This document shows positions 27,454-37,194 of a DNA stretch of 64,000 nt, one piece after another (positions within the stretch are counted from its first letter, which is position 1; every line of letters begins with the position of its first letter). Position numbers and translations under genes: made by a program. The stretch spans positions 867,131 through 931,130 of the forward strand of contig NZ_JACYFK010000002.1 of the NCBI RefSeq assembly GCF_014855515.1. The letters are read 5' to 3'. A model generated the notes under the pieces. The model was not told the origin of the DNA. It searched no databases and saw only the letters and a program-made list of their open reading frames with translations. Source of the stretch: Euzebyella marina (GTDB taxonomy: Bacteria > Bacteroidota > Bacteroidia > Flavobacteriales > Flavobacteriaceae).

Positions 27454-27813
27454 TTACTCAGCATTAGGTATTTCGTTCAAATCGTAATACACTTTAAGAC
27501 CCAATTCTTTAGCAATTTCTACATCTTGATCAGCTCCTTTAGATTCTCCCTCAATTCGAAAAACGGCATCACATTTGGTCAATAATCGATGTGCGGTTGG
27601 GTATTGTATCTCTTGAAAAATTTCGTCGCCGACCTCTTTAGAACCTGCAAGTTCTATTAAGGGGTTTGCAACCCATTCCCCAATCATCGGAACATGTCCC
27701 TTACGGAATATAGGTAAGGCAACTGATTCCAAATTATCCATATTTTTCTTTATAAGTTTTGGATCATTACCTGTTCCACTTCGATAAGGTCCTGCAATCA
27801 AGATTAACATCAT
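27454..27813 (-). CDS. DUF4406 / nucleoside 2-deoxyribosyltransferase-like protein
   Basis: 119 residues. It begins MLILIAGPYRSGTGNDPKLI, the Ser/Gly-rich phosphate-type loop of the DUF4406 and nucleoside deoxyribosyltransferase fold, and has SKGADQDVEIAKELGLKVYY towards the end, where that fold places the catalytic acid in helix form (GADQDVEIA). It is possibly a nucleotide-processing enzyme, but substrate and activity are unproven. Single gene followed by the Crp/Fnr gene upstream on the same strand. Confidence 0.7.
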   Translation of the reverse strand: MMLILIAGPYRSGTGNDPKLIKKNMDNLESVALPIFRKGHVPMIGEWVANPLIELAGSKEVGDEIFQEIQYPTAHRLLTKCDAVFRIEGESKGADQDVEIAKELGLKVYYDLNEIPNAE

Positions 27814-27880
27814 GTCTAAAATTTTTAAGTAAAGAAAGCGTATTCCGTTGACTAAAAAATTAAGATAGTTTAAGACCGTA

Positions 27881-28459
27881 TTATTTCTTTTTTACCGCAC
27901 TTAAAAATTCGGGGGTTACCCCGAGGTACGAAGCAATCTGCTTTTGGGTTACCTTTTCTACGATTGCCGGATAATTTTCAACAAACTGCCTATATCTTTC
28001 CTCAGTAGTGAGCGAGATACTGTGCAAAGCCCTCTTTTGTTCGCGTATGTAAGCCTTTTGAAACAGAATTCTAAAAAATCGCTCAAACTTGGGTATTTTC
28101 TCGTAAAGCTGCTCTAACCAATCAGAGTTCCATTCAAATACCCCACTAGGCTCAAGAGCTTCGATTGACAAAAGAGCCGGTTTGCGATTCACAAAACAAT
28201 CCATATCGCTAATCCACCAATCCTTTACCGCGAACATGATGGTAGACTCCCTTCCATTCTGGTCCACATTGTATGCCCGAAAACTACCATGCTCCACAAA
28301 ATATAGATTTTTGCACGGGTTTCCTTGCTCCAATATGGTCTCTTTTTTAGAAACTTCCCTTAACGAAAACGAAGATTTTAAATACTGTTTTTCCGAATCA
28401 TTCAGCGAGATGTGCTTCTCAATGTTCTTGAAGATTTGGTAATCGCTCACGTGGTTCAA
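27881..28459 (-). CDS. Crp/Fnr family transcriptional regulator
   Basis: 192 residues from a TTG at 28459 (alternative GTG at 28450). The frame is open further to 28600, but that stretch reads as non-coding and contains TACTTTTG, a perfect -7 element, at 28484-28491; the shorter start gives the usual 190-residue flavobacterial form. Residues about 10-120 are the cyclic-nucleotide-like beta-roll (ETILEQGNPCKNLYFVEHGS); the end has a shortened HTH, TQKQIASYLGVTPEFLSAVKKK split over the turn. No Fe-S cysteine cluster is visible, so it is not a classical Fnr. It is divergent from the serine hydrolase gene at 28617, a likely target. Confidence 0.8.
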   Translation of the reverse strand: MNHVSDYQIFKNIEKHISLNDSEKQYLKSSFSLREVSKKETILEQGNPCKNLYFVEHGSFRAYNVDQNGRESTIMFAVKDWWISDMDCFVNRKPALLSIEALEPSGVFEWNSDWLEQLYEKIPKFERFFRILFQKAYIREQKRALHSISLTTEERYRQFVENYPAIVEKVTQKQIASYLGVTPEFLSAVKKK

Positions 28460-28616
28460 ACTTTTATAGATTAATTGAATAAATTTATCAAAAGTAAAAG
28501 GGCTATAAAAAATTTTAATTAAGGTTTGATAAGTACATGGTGAACACTCTCGACCGAACCAAGTAACGGCCAAATAAAACCAAAACCAACCACAAAACAT
28601 TTACAACCAGCAGAAA

Positions 28617-29678
28617 ATGAGCGAACAAAACCCTAATCAAATAAAGAAAAAAAGAGCCAAATGGATAATTAGAATCATTTTATTTCTTGGCACTGCCATT
28701 TCATTATTCTTTGTACCGTGGCTATTAGTAAAAGCATGGATACTTCCATTACCGGACACCATTCAAGAACAGGCCAATGAAGCAATCGGTCATGGGTTTG
28801 ACGGAATGCTCGTTTATGTAGACCAAGCCAACCAACCGCCCCAATACTTTGCTGCAGGCTGGCATAATCGTGAAACAAAAATACCTGCCGACCCACACGC
28901 TTTGTTCAAAATCGCCAGTATAAGTAAGTTATATGATGCCGTGGCGGTAACCAAACTAGTGAAAGATGGAAGGCTTTCACTAGATAAGTCAATTGCCGAT
29001 TATTTACCCGACCTAGTGGGGAGTATAGAAAATGCAGACAAAATTACCTTGCGATTAATGATTCAGCATAGAAGTGGCCTACCCAACTTTACCGATACCC
29101 CGAATTTTTGGGCCGCCCCGACTCAATCCTACGAAGAAAGTATTGCAATGGTTCTAGACCAACCTGCCAATTTTGAACCTGGTGAAGACTATGAATATTG
29201 CAATACAAACTACCTGTTGATTAATAAGATAATGGATGATGTGCTGGGTTATGATAACTTTCAATTTATTCAAGAAGAAATTTTGACACCGTTGAACCTT
29301 AGCCACACCTTCGGTTCGATTACCGAAGTGAACCTTGATGATGTAATGAGTGGCTACCATGTGGGGCACCCTCATGATTTAAAGGCTGACGAGCATGGTA
29401 TGTTGGCAACAGCGCAAGACGTCGGCACCTTCTTAAGGGCTTTAAACGACGGTTCAGTGTTTGAACCCGGAGAGCAGGAAATATATGCTTCCGTATATGA
29501 ATACGAACATGCGGGTTGGGTTCCCGGTTACCAGAGTTTTGCCAAGTACGATAAAGATTTAGATGCCGTAATCGTTGAATTTTATAGTACTACCGACCCT
29601 AAACTCTACAATTGGAACCTGTCGGAGATTATAAATAATCGAATTGTCAAAATTCTGAAAAAACAAAAAAGCTCTTAG
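28617..29678 (+). CDS. Serine hydrolase of the class C beta-lactamase / PBP4* family
   Basis: 353 residues with an N-terminal membrane anchor (about 15-40). The catalytic SxxK is SISK in FKIASISKLYDA, the YxN motif is YCN in DYEYCNTNYLLI, and a HAGWVPG segment occupies the place of the third (KTG-like) motif. Such proteins act on peptidoglycan peptides, esters or D-amino-acid substrates in the periplasm; a role in antibiotic resistance should not be assumed. Divergent from the Crp/Fnr regulator, with a shared 157-bp promoter region. Confidence 0.85.
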   Translation: MSEQNPNQIKKKRAKWIIRIILFLGTAISLFFVPWLLVKAWILPLPDTIQEQANEAIGHGFDGMLVYVDQANQPPQYFAAGWHNRETKIPADPHALFKIASISKLYDAVAVTKLVKDGRLSLDKSIADYLPDLVGSIENADKITLRLMIQHRSGLPNFTDTPNFWAAPTQSYEESIAMVLDQPANFEPGEDYEYCNTNYLLINKIMDDVLGYDNFQFIQEEILTPLNLSHTFGSITEVNLDDVMSGYHVGHPHDLKADEHGMLATAQDVGTFLRALNDGSVFEPGEQEIYASVYEYEHAGWVPGYQSFAKYDKDLDAVIVEFYSTTDPKLYNWNLSEIINNRIVKILKKQKSS

Positions 29679-29995
29679 TCATTATAAAATAAGATCTATC
29701 GTTTAAAATCTAATTCACCATTTTGCCCGGCATTAAATCAATACGAGTTTATAGGCTTTGATAAGGTAAAGCTTTCTTAAGTTTCTTATTAGTTTAGACT
29801 AAAGCCTTATTTTTCTAGGCCTGGGGGACATAATTAATTTTCATATTCGTACTAAGTCATCATGAAAATTTTCTCCGCATAGTATTGAAATCGAATAATT
29901 CCCTTTAATTCAGTAAATTCGAATGAGCTAATAATATTTAGGATAGTATCATGCTTAACTTTAAAAAATCTTCAATTTTCCTTAAAATTTGAGTT
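29679..29995. other. Intergenic region, 317 bp, no gene seen
   Basis: AT-rich stretch between the serine hydrolase and a response regulator. TAACTTTA at 29956-29963 is a 7-of-8 match to the -7 element and could serve the response regulator, but a -33 TTG is missing. Nothing else was recognised. Confidence 0.35.
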
Positions 29996-30430
29996 TTGGG
30001 CGAACTTTTGGTGTACTTAGCGGATGATGATTCAGAAGATCGGGAACTGTTCATGGATGCATTGTCCCAGATTCCGATACAAACCAAAGTAATTCAGTTT
30101 ACTAACGGAATTGAACTGATGGATCGCCTGTTTTCTGATAAAACCCTGCCCTACATCATCTTTTTAGATCTTTTTATGCCGCACATGGATGGTTTTGACT
30201 GTCTCATGGATATCAGAAACTTTAAAAAGTTCAATACTATTAAAATTGTGGTCTATTCTTCTACCTACCAAGAAAGAGAGGTAAAACAGCTTAAAGCTGA
30301 TGGTGCGAACGGTTATATTCAAAAGCCTAATTCTTATAACCTGCTTAAAACATTGCTCTACCAGGCGGTAAAATCAGTTTCTGATACCGAAAATCAACCT
30401 GAGACCATCAATTTCGATATTATCACTTAA
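29996..30430 (+). CDS. Single-domain response regulator (Rcp1/CheY-like)
   Basis: 144 residues, receiver domain only. D10-D12, phospho-acceptor D58 in IIFLDLFMPHMDG, S in VVYSST and K in GYIQKP are present. The start is TTG (29996), with a second TTG four codons on; no ATG fits. It is an orphan: neither neighbour is a kinase. It belongs to the same class as the regulator at 1298-1732 but is not closely similar to it. Confidence 0.85.
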   Translation: MGELLVYLADDDSEDRELFMDALSQIPIQTKVIQFTNGIELMDRLFSDKTLPYIIFLDLFMPHMDGFDCLMDIRNFKKFNTIKIVVYSSTYQEREVKQLKADGANGYIQKPNSYNLLKTLLYQAVKSVSDTENQPETINFDIIT

Positions 30431-30476
30431 ATCATTCCGCATATTTGGTCCACTTTAAGCCAAATTTCTGTTCGGA

Positions 30477-32225
30477 CTACATATTCATTTCTAGACTTGG
30501 TTTGTTTAACGCTGTCAACCAATGTAAAACAGCTATTTCAGCAGTGGTAGCACATGCTTGCAGACCATAGGCATACGGCCTAAGACCGGCAGCATGACAG
30601 AAGGTGATATCATAAACATTTTCTACTGCTCGGCCCTGTCTATTGATTAGACTGTAATCATTGGTAATCGCAATTCCGGGAGCTTTCAAATATTGAATAT
30701 CGTCCTTTACAACCCAATTGAATGATTCTTCCGGAGCTTCCAATTCAGAATAATCTTTGAACCTTTTAAGCGCTGCGCTCACCGTTCCGGAGGCAATTAA
30801 ACTCGGGAACGGATATTCTTCCAATTCAACATCCTTTTGACCTCCAGAACAAATAAACATATCATAATCAAGAGTTGTTGACTTCTGTTCGTCTTCCACC
30901 GAAACCTGAACTTTTTCTCCAATCGAAATCTGGTCAAGATTGACGATTCCGGCTATTAAATCTATTTTCTTTGCATCGTATAGGGCCAATAGTTTTTTAG
31001 CTGATTCAATAGGGAGTGCGGCAATGACATTCATAAGAAATGGCTGCATTGTCTCCTTATAATAGAGATAGTCTTCTGCCGAAAGCAGCTCAGCGTGATA
31101 ATTAAGACAGAACATCAAATCATCTAAATTCTCTTTCCAGTGCGATGGTTGATGCTCAAAGTATAACTTTTCGGCCTCTTTCATTTCAACTTCCAACCCT
31201 TCAAACGCATTTTGATACTCATGTTTACGGGCCATACGTTCAATAAAATCGTTCAACTTGAATTCGGGCTGAAGTAAATCTTGAGCTAGAGATTGCTCTT
31301 CGTCTTTCAACAACGCCCTGTGCAATACCGGTCTACAGACCTGATCGAAAAATACATCCAGACTCAAAAAACCATCTTCGTCTACAAGTGCCCATAAATG
31401 TTCTTTATCAATAAACCTATACACCTTTCTCAAAGCGCTTTGCTGCTCATATTGAAGGTGCGGCAACCAACCATTGACATCATGTAATACCATATTGAAA
31501 GCTTCGGTATTTTCAAATGGCAGATAGACAAATCGATTGTCTACTGATTCAAATCGCCCGTGTCTGTGGGCAAGAGAAGCCACTACATCAAACGCACTAA
31601 GGGAAGCACCCAAAATACCTATAGAAAAGTCATGATAATTATGCTTTTTGGGAAGGATTTTTGAAATGGGCCATGGCGAACTAAAGTACTTCTCACCCCT
31701 ATCGTCACGTACATTAAATTGATGCCCAGTTGCTATAAAAACCGTTTGAGCAGTAAAAATTTGACCGACATTGGAGAGCAAGTTACAGTAAGTCTCGTGG
31801 TAATGAATATCAATAATCTCAGTATCGCCATTAACCGAAACATTTACACCCATTTCCCTCAGTTTTTCACAACATAACCGGAATTGCGAATGAAAATATT
31901 CCCCCAGCACTAACCTACGGAACAATGTAGAACCGTTTATTTTCGATGGATCAATATCATATTTTTCAAAGAATACCGCGTCTTGCTCTCTGACCCAATC
32001 TTCAAGGGTTATAAAAAGGAAAGGAATCTCATCCGACGAGATATTCGCCATATTATGAATATCGGTGGTCTCTGGATGGTAGGGCATGCCAATACCTGGC
32101 AATGCCCTTTTTTCATAAATGGAAATTTCTTCAATTTGATTAGAAGCATTTTCCAGGCCAAGCAATATATTTTTTAACAGATAAATCGCCGATGGCCCAC
32201 TGCCTATGATTGCAACAGATTTCAT
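30477..32225 (-). CDS. FAD/NAD(P)-binding protein (PF13454-like)
   Basis: 582 residues. The N-terminus has a dinucleotide-binding GSGPSAIYLLKN (7-18) after a beta strand, followed by GIGMPYHPETTDIHNMAN, typical of the FAD-NAD(P)-binding family PF13454. A second conserved stretch is VFIATGHQFN, and near the C-terminus INRQGRAVENVYDITFCHAAG resembles the flavin-closing segment. It is a probable cytosolic flavoprotein oxidoreductase of unknown substrate. It ends the operon behind the GH13 gene (9-bp gap). Confidence 0.78.
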   Translation of the reverse strand: MKSVAIIGSGPSAIYLLKNILLGLENASNQIEEISIYEKRALPGIGMPYHPETTDIHNMANISSDEIPFLFITLEDWVREQDAVFFEKYDIDPSKINGSTLFRRLVLGEYFHSQFRLCCEKLREMGVNVSVNGDTEIIDIHYHETYCNLLSNVGQIFTAQTVFIATGHQFNVRDDRGEKYFSSPWPISKILPKKHNYHDFSIGILGASLSAFDVVASLAHRHGRFESVDNRFVYLPFENTEAFNMVLHDVNGWLPHLQYEQQSALRKVYRFIDKEHLWALVDEDGFLSLDVFFDQVCRPVLHRALLKDEEQSLAQDLLQPEFKLNDFIERMARKHEYQNAFEGLEVEMKEAEKLYFEHQPSHWKENLDDLMFCLNYHAELLSAEDYLYYKETMQPFLMNVIAALPIESAKKLLALYDAKKIDLIAGIVNLDQISIGEKVQVSVEDEQKSTTLDYDMFICSGGQKDVELEEYPFPSLIASGTVSAALKRFKDYSELEAPEESFNWVVKDDIQYLKAPGIAITNDYSLINRQGRAVENVYDITFCHAAGLRPYAYGLQACATTAEIAVLHWLTALNKPSLEMNM

Positions 32226-32234
32226 CTTAGTGTT

Positions 32235-34058
32235 TTAAGATATGGTATAGACCAATGCGCCGTAAGCGGGAATATTAACTTTACCCGACCAATTTTGACC
32301 ATCAGCGGGTTCCTGAGCTATTATCATTTCACCGGAATGTGAGGTCTCTGAAAAATCAGGATCATATCCTTTCCATAGGGCGTCAATCTTCAACTTCCAA
32401 TTTCTGCCCTCTTCTATCCCTATTCCGTACTTTTCAAATTCGGTATTTCCGAAATTCAGAATGACCATTACAGGTTCGCTACCACCTTCTTTTTCATCTC
32501 TTATATATGCCAGAATTTTAGTATCCGGATTGAAATGTACAATGTTGACACCTTGGGCACGAAGACCAAAACCGCCCTGTGTTTCACCGGTTCTTAGTTT
32601 TATCAAATCACCGGCCATTCTTGAAATACCCTTATGCTTCTCGTATTTTTTCCAGTCTAGTTGTTCCGTATCTTGAAAATATTCATCTTCTAAAAATTCC
32701 TGACCTTGAAACAGCATAGGTATTCCCGGAGCTGTTAGCGTGAGAACGATACCAAGTATGGCCCTTTTCTTGGCAAACTCACTTTCTGCATCCCCCGGTT
32801 GAATTTGCTCTGGTACCCTGGCCTTGCCATTGGCCACCTCATCGTGCGACTCGGTATATACAACGCGCTTGAAATAGTCTCCGCTATACTGAAAAGTTAG
32901 GGCATCGACAATTTTCTGAATATCACGGCTGTCATCGTGGGTATCTTGTAAAACCTCTCTGACGGGATGTACAAAAGCCATATCCCACTGTGTGCCATAG
33001 CCAAGGCCGCCATCGATAAAATCGTTGGTCACTCGGTGGTCTCTCTTTAAATCTTCGGCAATGGTCAATACGTACGGGTATTTTTCCTTCAGTTCGGCAT
33101 TGATATCTCGCATTAGAATATTGCCTTCTTCTATTTCCGAATCAAACCCTAATCCTCCACCCTCATATCGAATGTATGATGTAGCATCCATCCTCAAGCC
33201 ATCACAATGGTATTTTTCAATCCACATAAGTGCATTGTCCCTCAAGTACTGCCTTACCTCCGGCCTGCCATAATCAGGTCTTGTATCTCCCCAAGGGGTA
33301 TCGCTTCGGTGGTCATTGTAGAAATAGATTCCGCCTTTTTCATTTTCGCTCCATCCATCAAATTGCCACAGGTCTACATCGGAAGGGCCGAAGTGATTAT
33401 AGACTACATCCATAATAACAGCTATACCCAATTTATGGGCCTCGTTCACAAAATTTGCCAACCCATCAGGACCGCCATAATCTTGCTCTATAGCAAACGG
33501 ATGTGCCGGATTGTACCCCCAAGAGATTCCGCCAGCAAACTCGGCAACAGGCAACAGTTCAATACAATTGATGCCCAAATCTTTCAGATAGGGTAATTTT
33601 TCAATCACATCGGCGAAGGTGCCTACCTGGTCTGGGTCTTTTCTATTAAAAGTACCTACATGTAATTCATAAATGACCAATTCGTTCCAAGAAGGCATCT
33701 TGAATTCGGCATCACTCCAATCAAAATTCAATGTTCTGATCACGGAGTTTCCGTCACTGTTCGTTACTTCAAAAGCATAGGGATCGTTCTTCTCCAAAAC
33801 TTGATCTCCGTTATAAATGATGAACTTGTATTCGTCACCTTCTGAAGGAAGTTCAGAGGCACCGGCCCAATATCCATTTTCTTCCCTAGAAAGTTCTAAC
33901 GACTCTTTACTCCAATCATTAAAGGAACCCGCCACACAAATTCTCTCGGCATGCGGTGCCCAAACCCGAAATGTCGTTATACCATCAGCCACAACGGAAC
34001 CCATACCCGCTGATTTTTGAATAGCCATTTCGGCCGTAAGTTTTTCTATATTTTCCAT
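32235..34058 (-). CDS. GH13 family alpha-glucan-active enzyme with CBM48 (branching-enzyme-like)
   Basis: 607 residues. Residues about 25-110 form an N-terminal CBM48/E-set domain (TFRVWAPHAERICVAGSFND), about 125-480 the GH13 barrel and about 510-607 a C-terminal beta domain. Catalytic residues can be placed: nucleophile Asp in DGLRMDAT, acid/base Glu in TIAEDL and the third Asp in YTESHDEV; GH13 region I is DVVYNHFG. The layout recalls 1,4-alpha-glucan branching enzyme or malto-oligosyltrehalose hydrolase. Exact specificity (branching or hydrolysis) cannot be decided. No signal peptide, so probably intracellular glycogen or maltodextrin metabolism. Confidence 0.85.
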   Translation of the reverse strand: MENIEKLTAEMAIQKSAGMGSVVADGITTFRVWAPHAERICVAGSFNDWSKESLELSREENGYWAGASELPSEGDEYKFIIYNGDQVLEKNDPYAFEVTNSDGNSVIRTLNFDWSDAEFKMPSWNELVIYELHVGTFNRKDPDQVGTFADVIEKLPYLKDLGINCIELLPVAEFAGGISWGYNPAHPFAIEQDYGGPDGLANFVNEAHKLGIAVIMDVVYNHFGPSDVDLWQFDGWSENEKGGIYFYNDHRSDTPWGDTRPDYGRPEVRQYLRDNALMWIEKYHCDGLRMDATSYIRYEGGGLGFDSEIEEGNILMRDINAELKEKYPYVLTIAEDLKRDHRVTNDFIDGGLGYGTQWDMAFVHPVREVLQDTHDDSRDIQKIVDALTFQYSGDYFKRVVYTESHDEVANGKARVPEQIQPGDAESEFAKKRAILGIVLTLTAPGIPMLFQGQEFLEDEYFQDTEQLDWKKYEKHKGISRMAGDLIKLRTGETQGGFGLRAQGVNIVHFNPDTKILAYIRDEKEGGSEPVMVILNFGNTEFEKYGIGIEEGRNWKLKIDALWKGYDPDFSETSHSGEMIIAQEPADGQNWSGKVNIPAYGALVYTIS

Positions 34059-34092
34059 AGCGTTACAATAAGTTGGTAAGGCCTAAGCCTCA

Positions 34093-34584
34093 TTAGATAA
34101 ATTCTCTTTCTTTATTTTTTTTGGAGTTGCTATAAGTGACATGGGCGTTATTCATCTTTGTTGAAGATGATAAATCAATGAGCTTTTGCAGATGGTTTAG
34201 CAGTAGACTTCGCACCCCAGATTCTAAATGCGGCGAAGAAAGTATGTTGATGCATTCTCGAATCTGCCTATGGTCTGATTTACCAATAAGCTCTACGGCA
34301 CGGTCTAAAGAAACACAATTGAAAAGCTCGACCCGTTCAAGCCAATTAAAGGCCGGTCTTCTATAGATAGCGGTACCTTCGGCAGCATTCGAGTCGAGGT
34401 ATCCTTCAAGTTCTAAAAGAAACTTTTTTTGAAGTTCTAGTCTTGCTTCTATGCCCTTATACTTAGTAAACGGGTTACCGAAGCGTATAAGAAATATGTT
34501 CAGTGAGTCGATGGTCGCCATCGATTTATCCCTCAATTGATAAAGATTGTTCAAAGCCCTATTGTACGTAACAGTATTCTCCAT
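34093..34584 (-). CDS. Hypothetical protein
   Basis: 163 residues, mostly helical and charged, no signal peptide or membrane segment. The middle contains RPAFNWLERVELFNCVSLD and a repeat-like helical pair. It stands 34 bp upstream of the GH13 gene on the same strand and may lead that operon. No family recognised. Confidence 0.5.
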   Translation of the reverse strand: MENTVTYNRALNNLYQLRDKSMATIDSLNIFLIRFGNPFTKYKGIEARLELQKKFLLELEGYLDSNAAEGTAIYRRPAFNWLERVELFNCVSLDRAVELIGKSDHRQIRECINILSSPHLESGVRSLLLNHLQKLIDLSSSTKMNNAHVTYSNSKKNKEREFI

Positions 34585-34789
34585 AGCGATGCAATTTCTG
34601 CACTGCTACGAATATTAATTAACTTTAAAAGCCAATTTAGTAGCCCAAAAATTCTAAAAGGTAATTATGTAAAATTGAGAGGATATTTGCAAATAAAGAA
34701 AAATCATAAAACCATTCAAATAACTGATTTACACACTACTAAATAGTAACATAAAATTGAATGGCACTACCTAATTCTAGTTCGATAAT

Positions 34790-35656
34790 TTAACCTTTAT
34801 GGAAAATCTTTTTCACTAATTTAACCAATAAAAAGACTACAAAGCCAACGATAAGACCCAGTAGGAACTCTTTTAATATGGAGGGAAGGGAGTTGAAATG
34901 GTGATGCAAATAATCAATACTATGAACAAAAATACCACCTGACACCAACAATAAGGCAATGGTGCCAATAACGGATAGACTTTTTATTACCCAAGGCAGT
35001 GCCAGCACCAAAAAGCCACCTATCTTATCAGAAATACTATTTGTTGCCTCGTTTAAATTAATAAGTCGATACCCGAATTCATCCATACGAACGATGAGCG
35101 CTACGATACCGTAGACCCCTACGGTGGCTAGAAGAGCAATAAGTGTCACCACTACTATTTGGGTTGATAAGGGTTCACTTTTAACAGTACCGAGTGCTAT
35201 GATGATAATTTCTACTGATAGAATAAAATCGGTGATGATGGCCGATTTGACCCGTTCTTTTTCGAAAGATTCTAAATCGGTCTCATCGTTTACCTCAGCC
35301 ACCTTCGAATCCTTTTCTTCGTGGCCTCCAAAAAATTCAGATATTTTTTCTGCGCCTTCGTATGCCAAATACAATCCGCCTAAAATCAAAATAATATCAA
35401 TGGCGATAGGTAAAAAGGCACTCAAAAGAAAGGCAATGGGCAGTATAATAACTTTATTCAACAGCGATCCCTTAGTGATTTTCCATAGAACGGGTAATTC
35501 TCTATTCGACAGAAAGCCGGAAGCCTTTTCGGCATTTACCGCCAAATCGTCACCGAGAATTCCTGCTGTCTTTTTAGCCGCAACTTTGCTCATTACGGCT
35601 ACATCATCCATTAACGTAGCGATATCATCCAGTAGGGCAAAAAAACCTGAAGCCAT
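34790..35656 (-). CDS. DUF808 family inner-membrane protein (YedI-like)
   Basis: 288 residues. The opening MASGFFALLDDIATLMDDVA followed by KVAAKKTAGILGDDLAVNAE is the invariant start of DUF808/YedI proteins. Hydrophobic segments lie at about 70-100, 145-160, 165-185, 215-245 and 260-285. The family is widespread and uncharacterised. Single gene. Confidence 0.88.
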   Translation of the reverse strand: MASGFFALLDDIATLMDDVAVMSKVAAKKTAGILGDDLAVNAEKASGFLSNRELPVLWKITKGSLLNKVIILPIAFLLSAFLPIAIDIILILGGLYLAYEGAEKISEFFGGHEEKDSKVAEVNDETDLESFEKERVKSAIITDFILSVEIIIIALGTVKSEPLSTQIVVVTLIALLATVGVYGIVALIVRMDEFGYRLINLNEATNSISDKIGGFLVLALPWVIKSLSVIGTIALLLVSGGIFVHSIDYLHHHFNSLPSILKEFLLGLIVGFVVFLLVKLVKKIFHKG

Positions 35657-35832
35657 AAAATTCTTTTGTTTAGTTGGGTATTCTTATCAATCTCGAGTCA
35701 CCATGTGCATAGCTTGTGCAATATCACCCAAATTAGTCACCTATCATAAAACTTTTAAGTAGAAATTAAAGTTTACTTTGATTAGGATGAGTACTTGTGC
35801 GACTAAAGCTATTTCAGATTAAAGACCTATTT

Positions 35833-36351
35833 CTAGTAATCAATATGAAATTCTAAGTAGTAATGTTCACTGCCTATTTCTGTGTAAGAAGGGCTTAAGC
35901 AGACTTTTATTTTTTTGTTCCAAAGTCTTAAGTAGATACAATTGTTATTCTCATCAACAAATGCATCAACCTTATGCCCGCCTACCTTTTCTTCTAAATC
36001 ATATAACCTTTCTAGCAGCTTCATGGTTTTCTCGACCAATTCTGTTTGATTGTCGGTATTTTGATATTTAAAAAAGGCGAAATATTTACTGCATTCGAAA
36101 TCTCGGCAGCTGTTATGGGCGAACTCATAAATGGCGTAGTAAAGTTCATAAGGAGTTCGCCATACTTCCATCTTATCAAATATTCCGATAGAAAAAGAAC
36201 ATTTTTCCCTTCTATCATCGCAAAAAGAAATAAAATCATTTCTAACTTCAGATGGAATATCGAGGCTGCCACTATGTGATTTAAGTTGAAGAAATGGAAC
36301 CATGGTTCTATTCAAACCATATAATTCCATTGGGTTATTGCTAACATTCAT
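35833..36351 (-). CDS. Hypothetical protein
   Basis: 172 residues, soluble, acidic, with many aromatics (for example ELYYAIYEFAHNSC and KYFAFFKYQN). No domain recognised. It is preceded on the right by the terminator of the DUF892 gene, so it has its own promoter. Confidence 0.5.
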   Translation of the reverse strand: MNVSNNPMELYGLNRTMVPFLQLKSHSGSLDIPSEVRNDFISFCDDRREKCSFSIGIFDKMEVWRTPYELYYAIYEFAHNSCRDFECSKYFAFFKYQNTDNQTELVEKTMKLLERLYDLEEKVGGHKVDAFVDENNNCIYLRLWNKKIKVCLSPSYTEIGSEHYYLEFHIDY

Positions 36352-36441
36352 ATTCTCAATTTTGATTTCAAAGTTGAATATTATCAGGTCGGGCCGTTAA
36401 CGTGTTCAAATCAACTTTTGTTCTATTCTGATTTGGGCCAT

Positions 36442-36465
36442 AAAAAAAGGCACCCGAAGGTGCCC
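36442..36465 (-). terminator. Rho-independent terminator of the DUF892 gene
   Basis: Inverted repeat GGCACC-CGAA-GGTGCC (36449-36464) with a seven-base A tract at 36442-36448, which is a U run when read on the minus strand. It lies 24 bp beyond the stop of the gene at 36489-36974. Confidence 0.85.
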
Positions 36466-36488
36466 GTTATAAAATGTAATTTTATTAA

Positions 36489-36974
36489 TTAAACCATAGC
36501 CTCTCGGTTCACGCGATTTTCGGCCAGCTGGTTCAACTTTTCATCAGCTGCATATTCTTCATTCAAGGTTTCTTGTAGCTTCTTGGCTATTTCAGGATGC
36601 CCTAATTCTTTGGCATACCTAACAGCTGTGCCGTACCCTGAAATTTCATAGTGCTCGACCCTTTGGGCTTCGGCAATCAAACCGGCATCCATAACATCGT
36701 CACCAGCTGCTTCTTTGATAAAACCTTCTGCCTCTTTGATGAGTCCTTCCATCGCTTTGCATTTTTCCCCACTGGGTGAAATATTCATCTCTCGGCATAT
36801 TTCCTCAATTCTTTTCAATTGTACCTTAGTTTCCTCAAAATGATTTTCAAAAGCCTTTTTCAATTGCGAATCACTGGCATTCTCCACCATTTTTGGCAAA
36901 GCCTCCAACAACTGTTTTTCTGCACTGAACAAGTCTTTGAGTTGATGTACGAATAATTGTTTTAAATTTTTCAT
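36489..36974 (-). CDS. Ferritin-like DUF892 (YciE/YciF) family protein
   Basis: 161 residues. It starts NLKQLFVHQLKDLFSAEKQL, followed by ALPKMVENASDSQLKKAFENH, typical of YciE/YciF. The helices carry metal-type residues (E in SAEKQLLE and FEEHFEETK-like positions, HYEISGYG in the third helix). These are stress-induced ferritin-like proteins of uncertain role, found in many Flavobacteria with Dps and other stress genes. Clear terminator after the gene. Confidence 0.88.
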   Translation of the reverse strand: MKNLKQLFVHQLKDLFSAEKQLLEALPKMVENASDSQLKKAFENHFEETKVQLKRIEEICREMNISPSGEKCKAMEGLIKEAEGFIKEAAGDDVMDAGLIAEAQRVEHYEISGYGTAVRYAKELGHPEIAKKLQETLNEEYAADEKLNQLAENRVNREAMV

Positions 36975-37194
36975 GATAGTGTTTTTTTAAAAGTTGCATC
37001 TTAAAATTAGTTCTGGAATAACCTCAGTATTACTCCTAAAAAACTGCTTTTTACCCCTAAAAAACCTTTAGCACAAATTAACAGTGATCGTCATTAGTTT
37101 TAAGAAATCTTCAACCTCGTTTTTAAAATCTCCTCTAAACGGTTGTGATTAAAATTCCGGCTTTCTTTTACCCAGTTCGGAATACTCATAAGTT

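Noticed and set aside
27881..28459. The Crp/Fnr protein as the regulator of the GTAAC-N4-GTTAC sites
   Set aside because: It is outside the island, over 11 kb away, divergent from a serine hydrolase gene, and nothing ties its recognition helix to this palindrome; kept only as a possibility.
28460..28600. N-terminal extension of the Crp/Fnr regulator
   Set aside because: The stretch contains a perfect TACTTTTG -7 element and encodes no family sequence; a start at 28459 gives the usual length.
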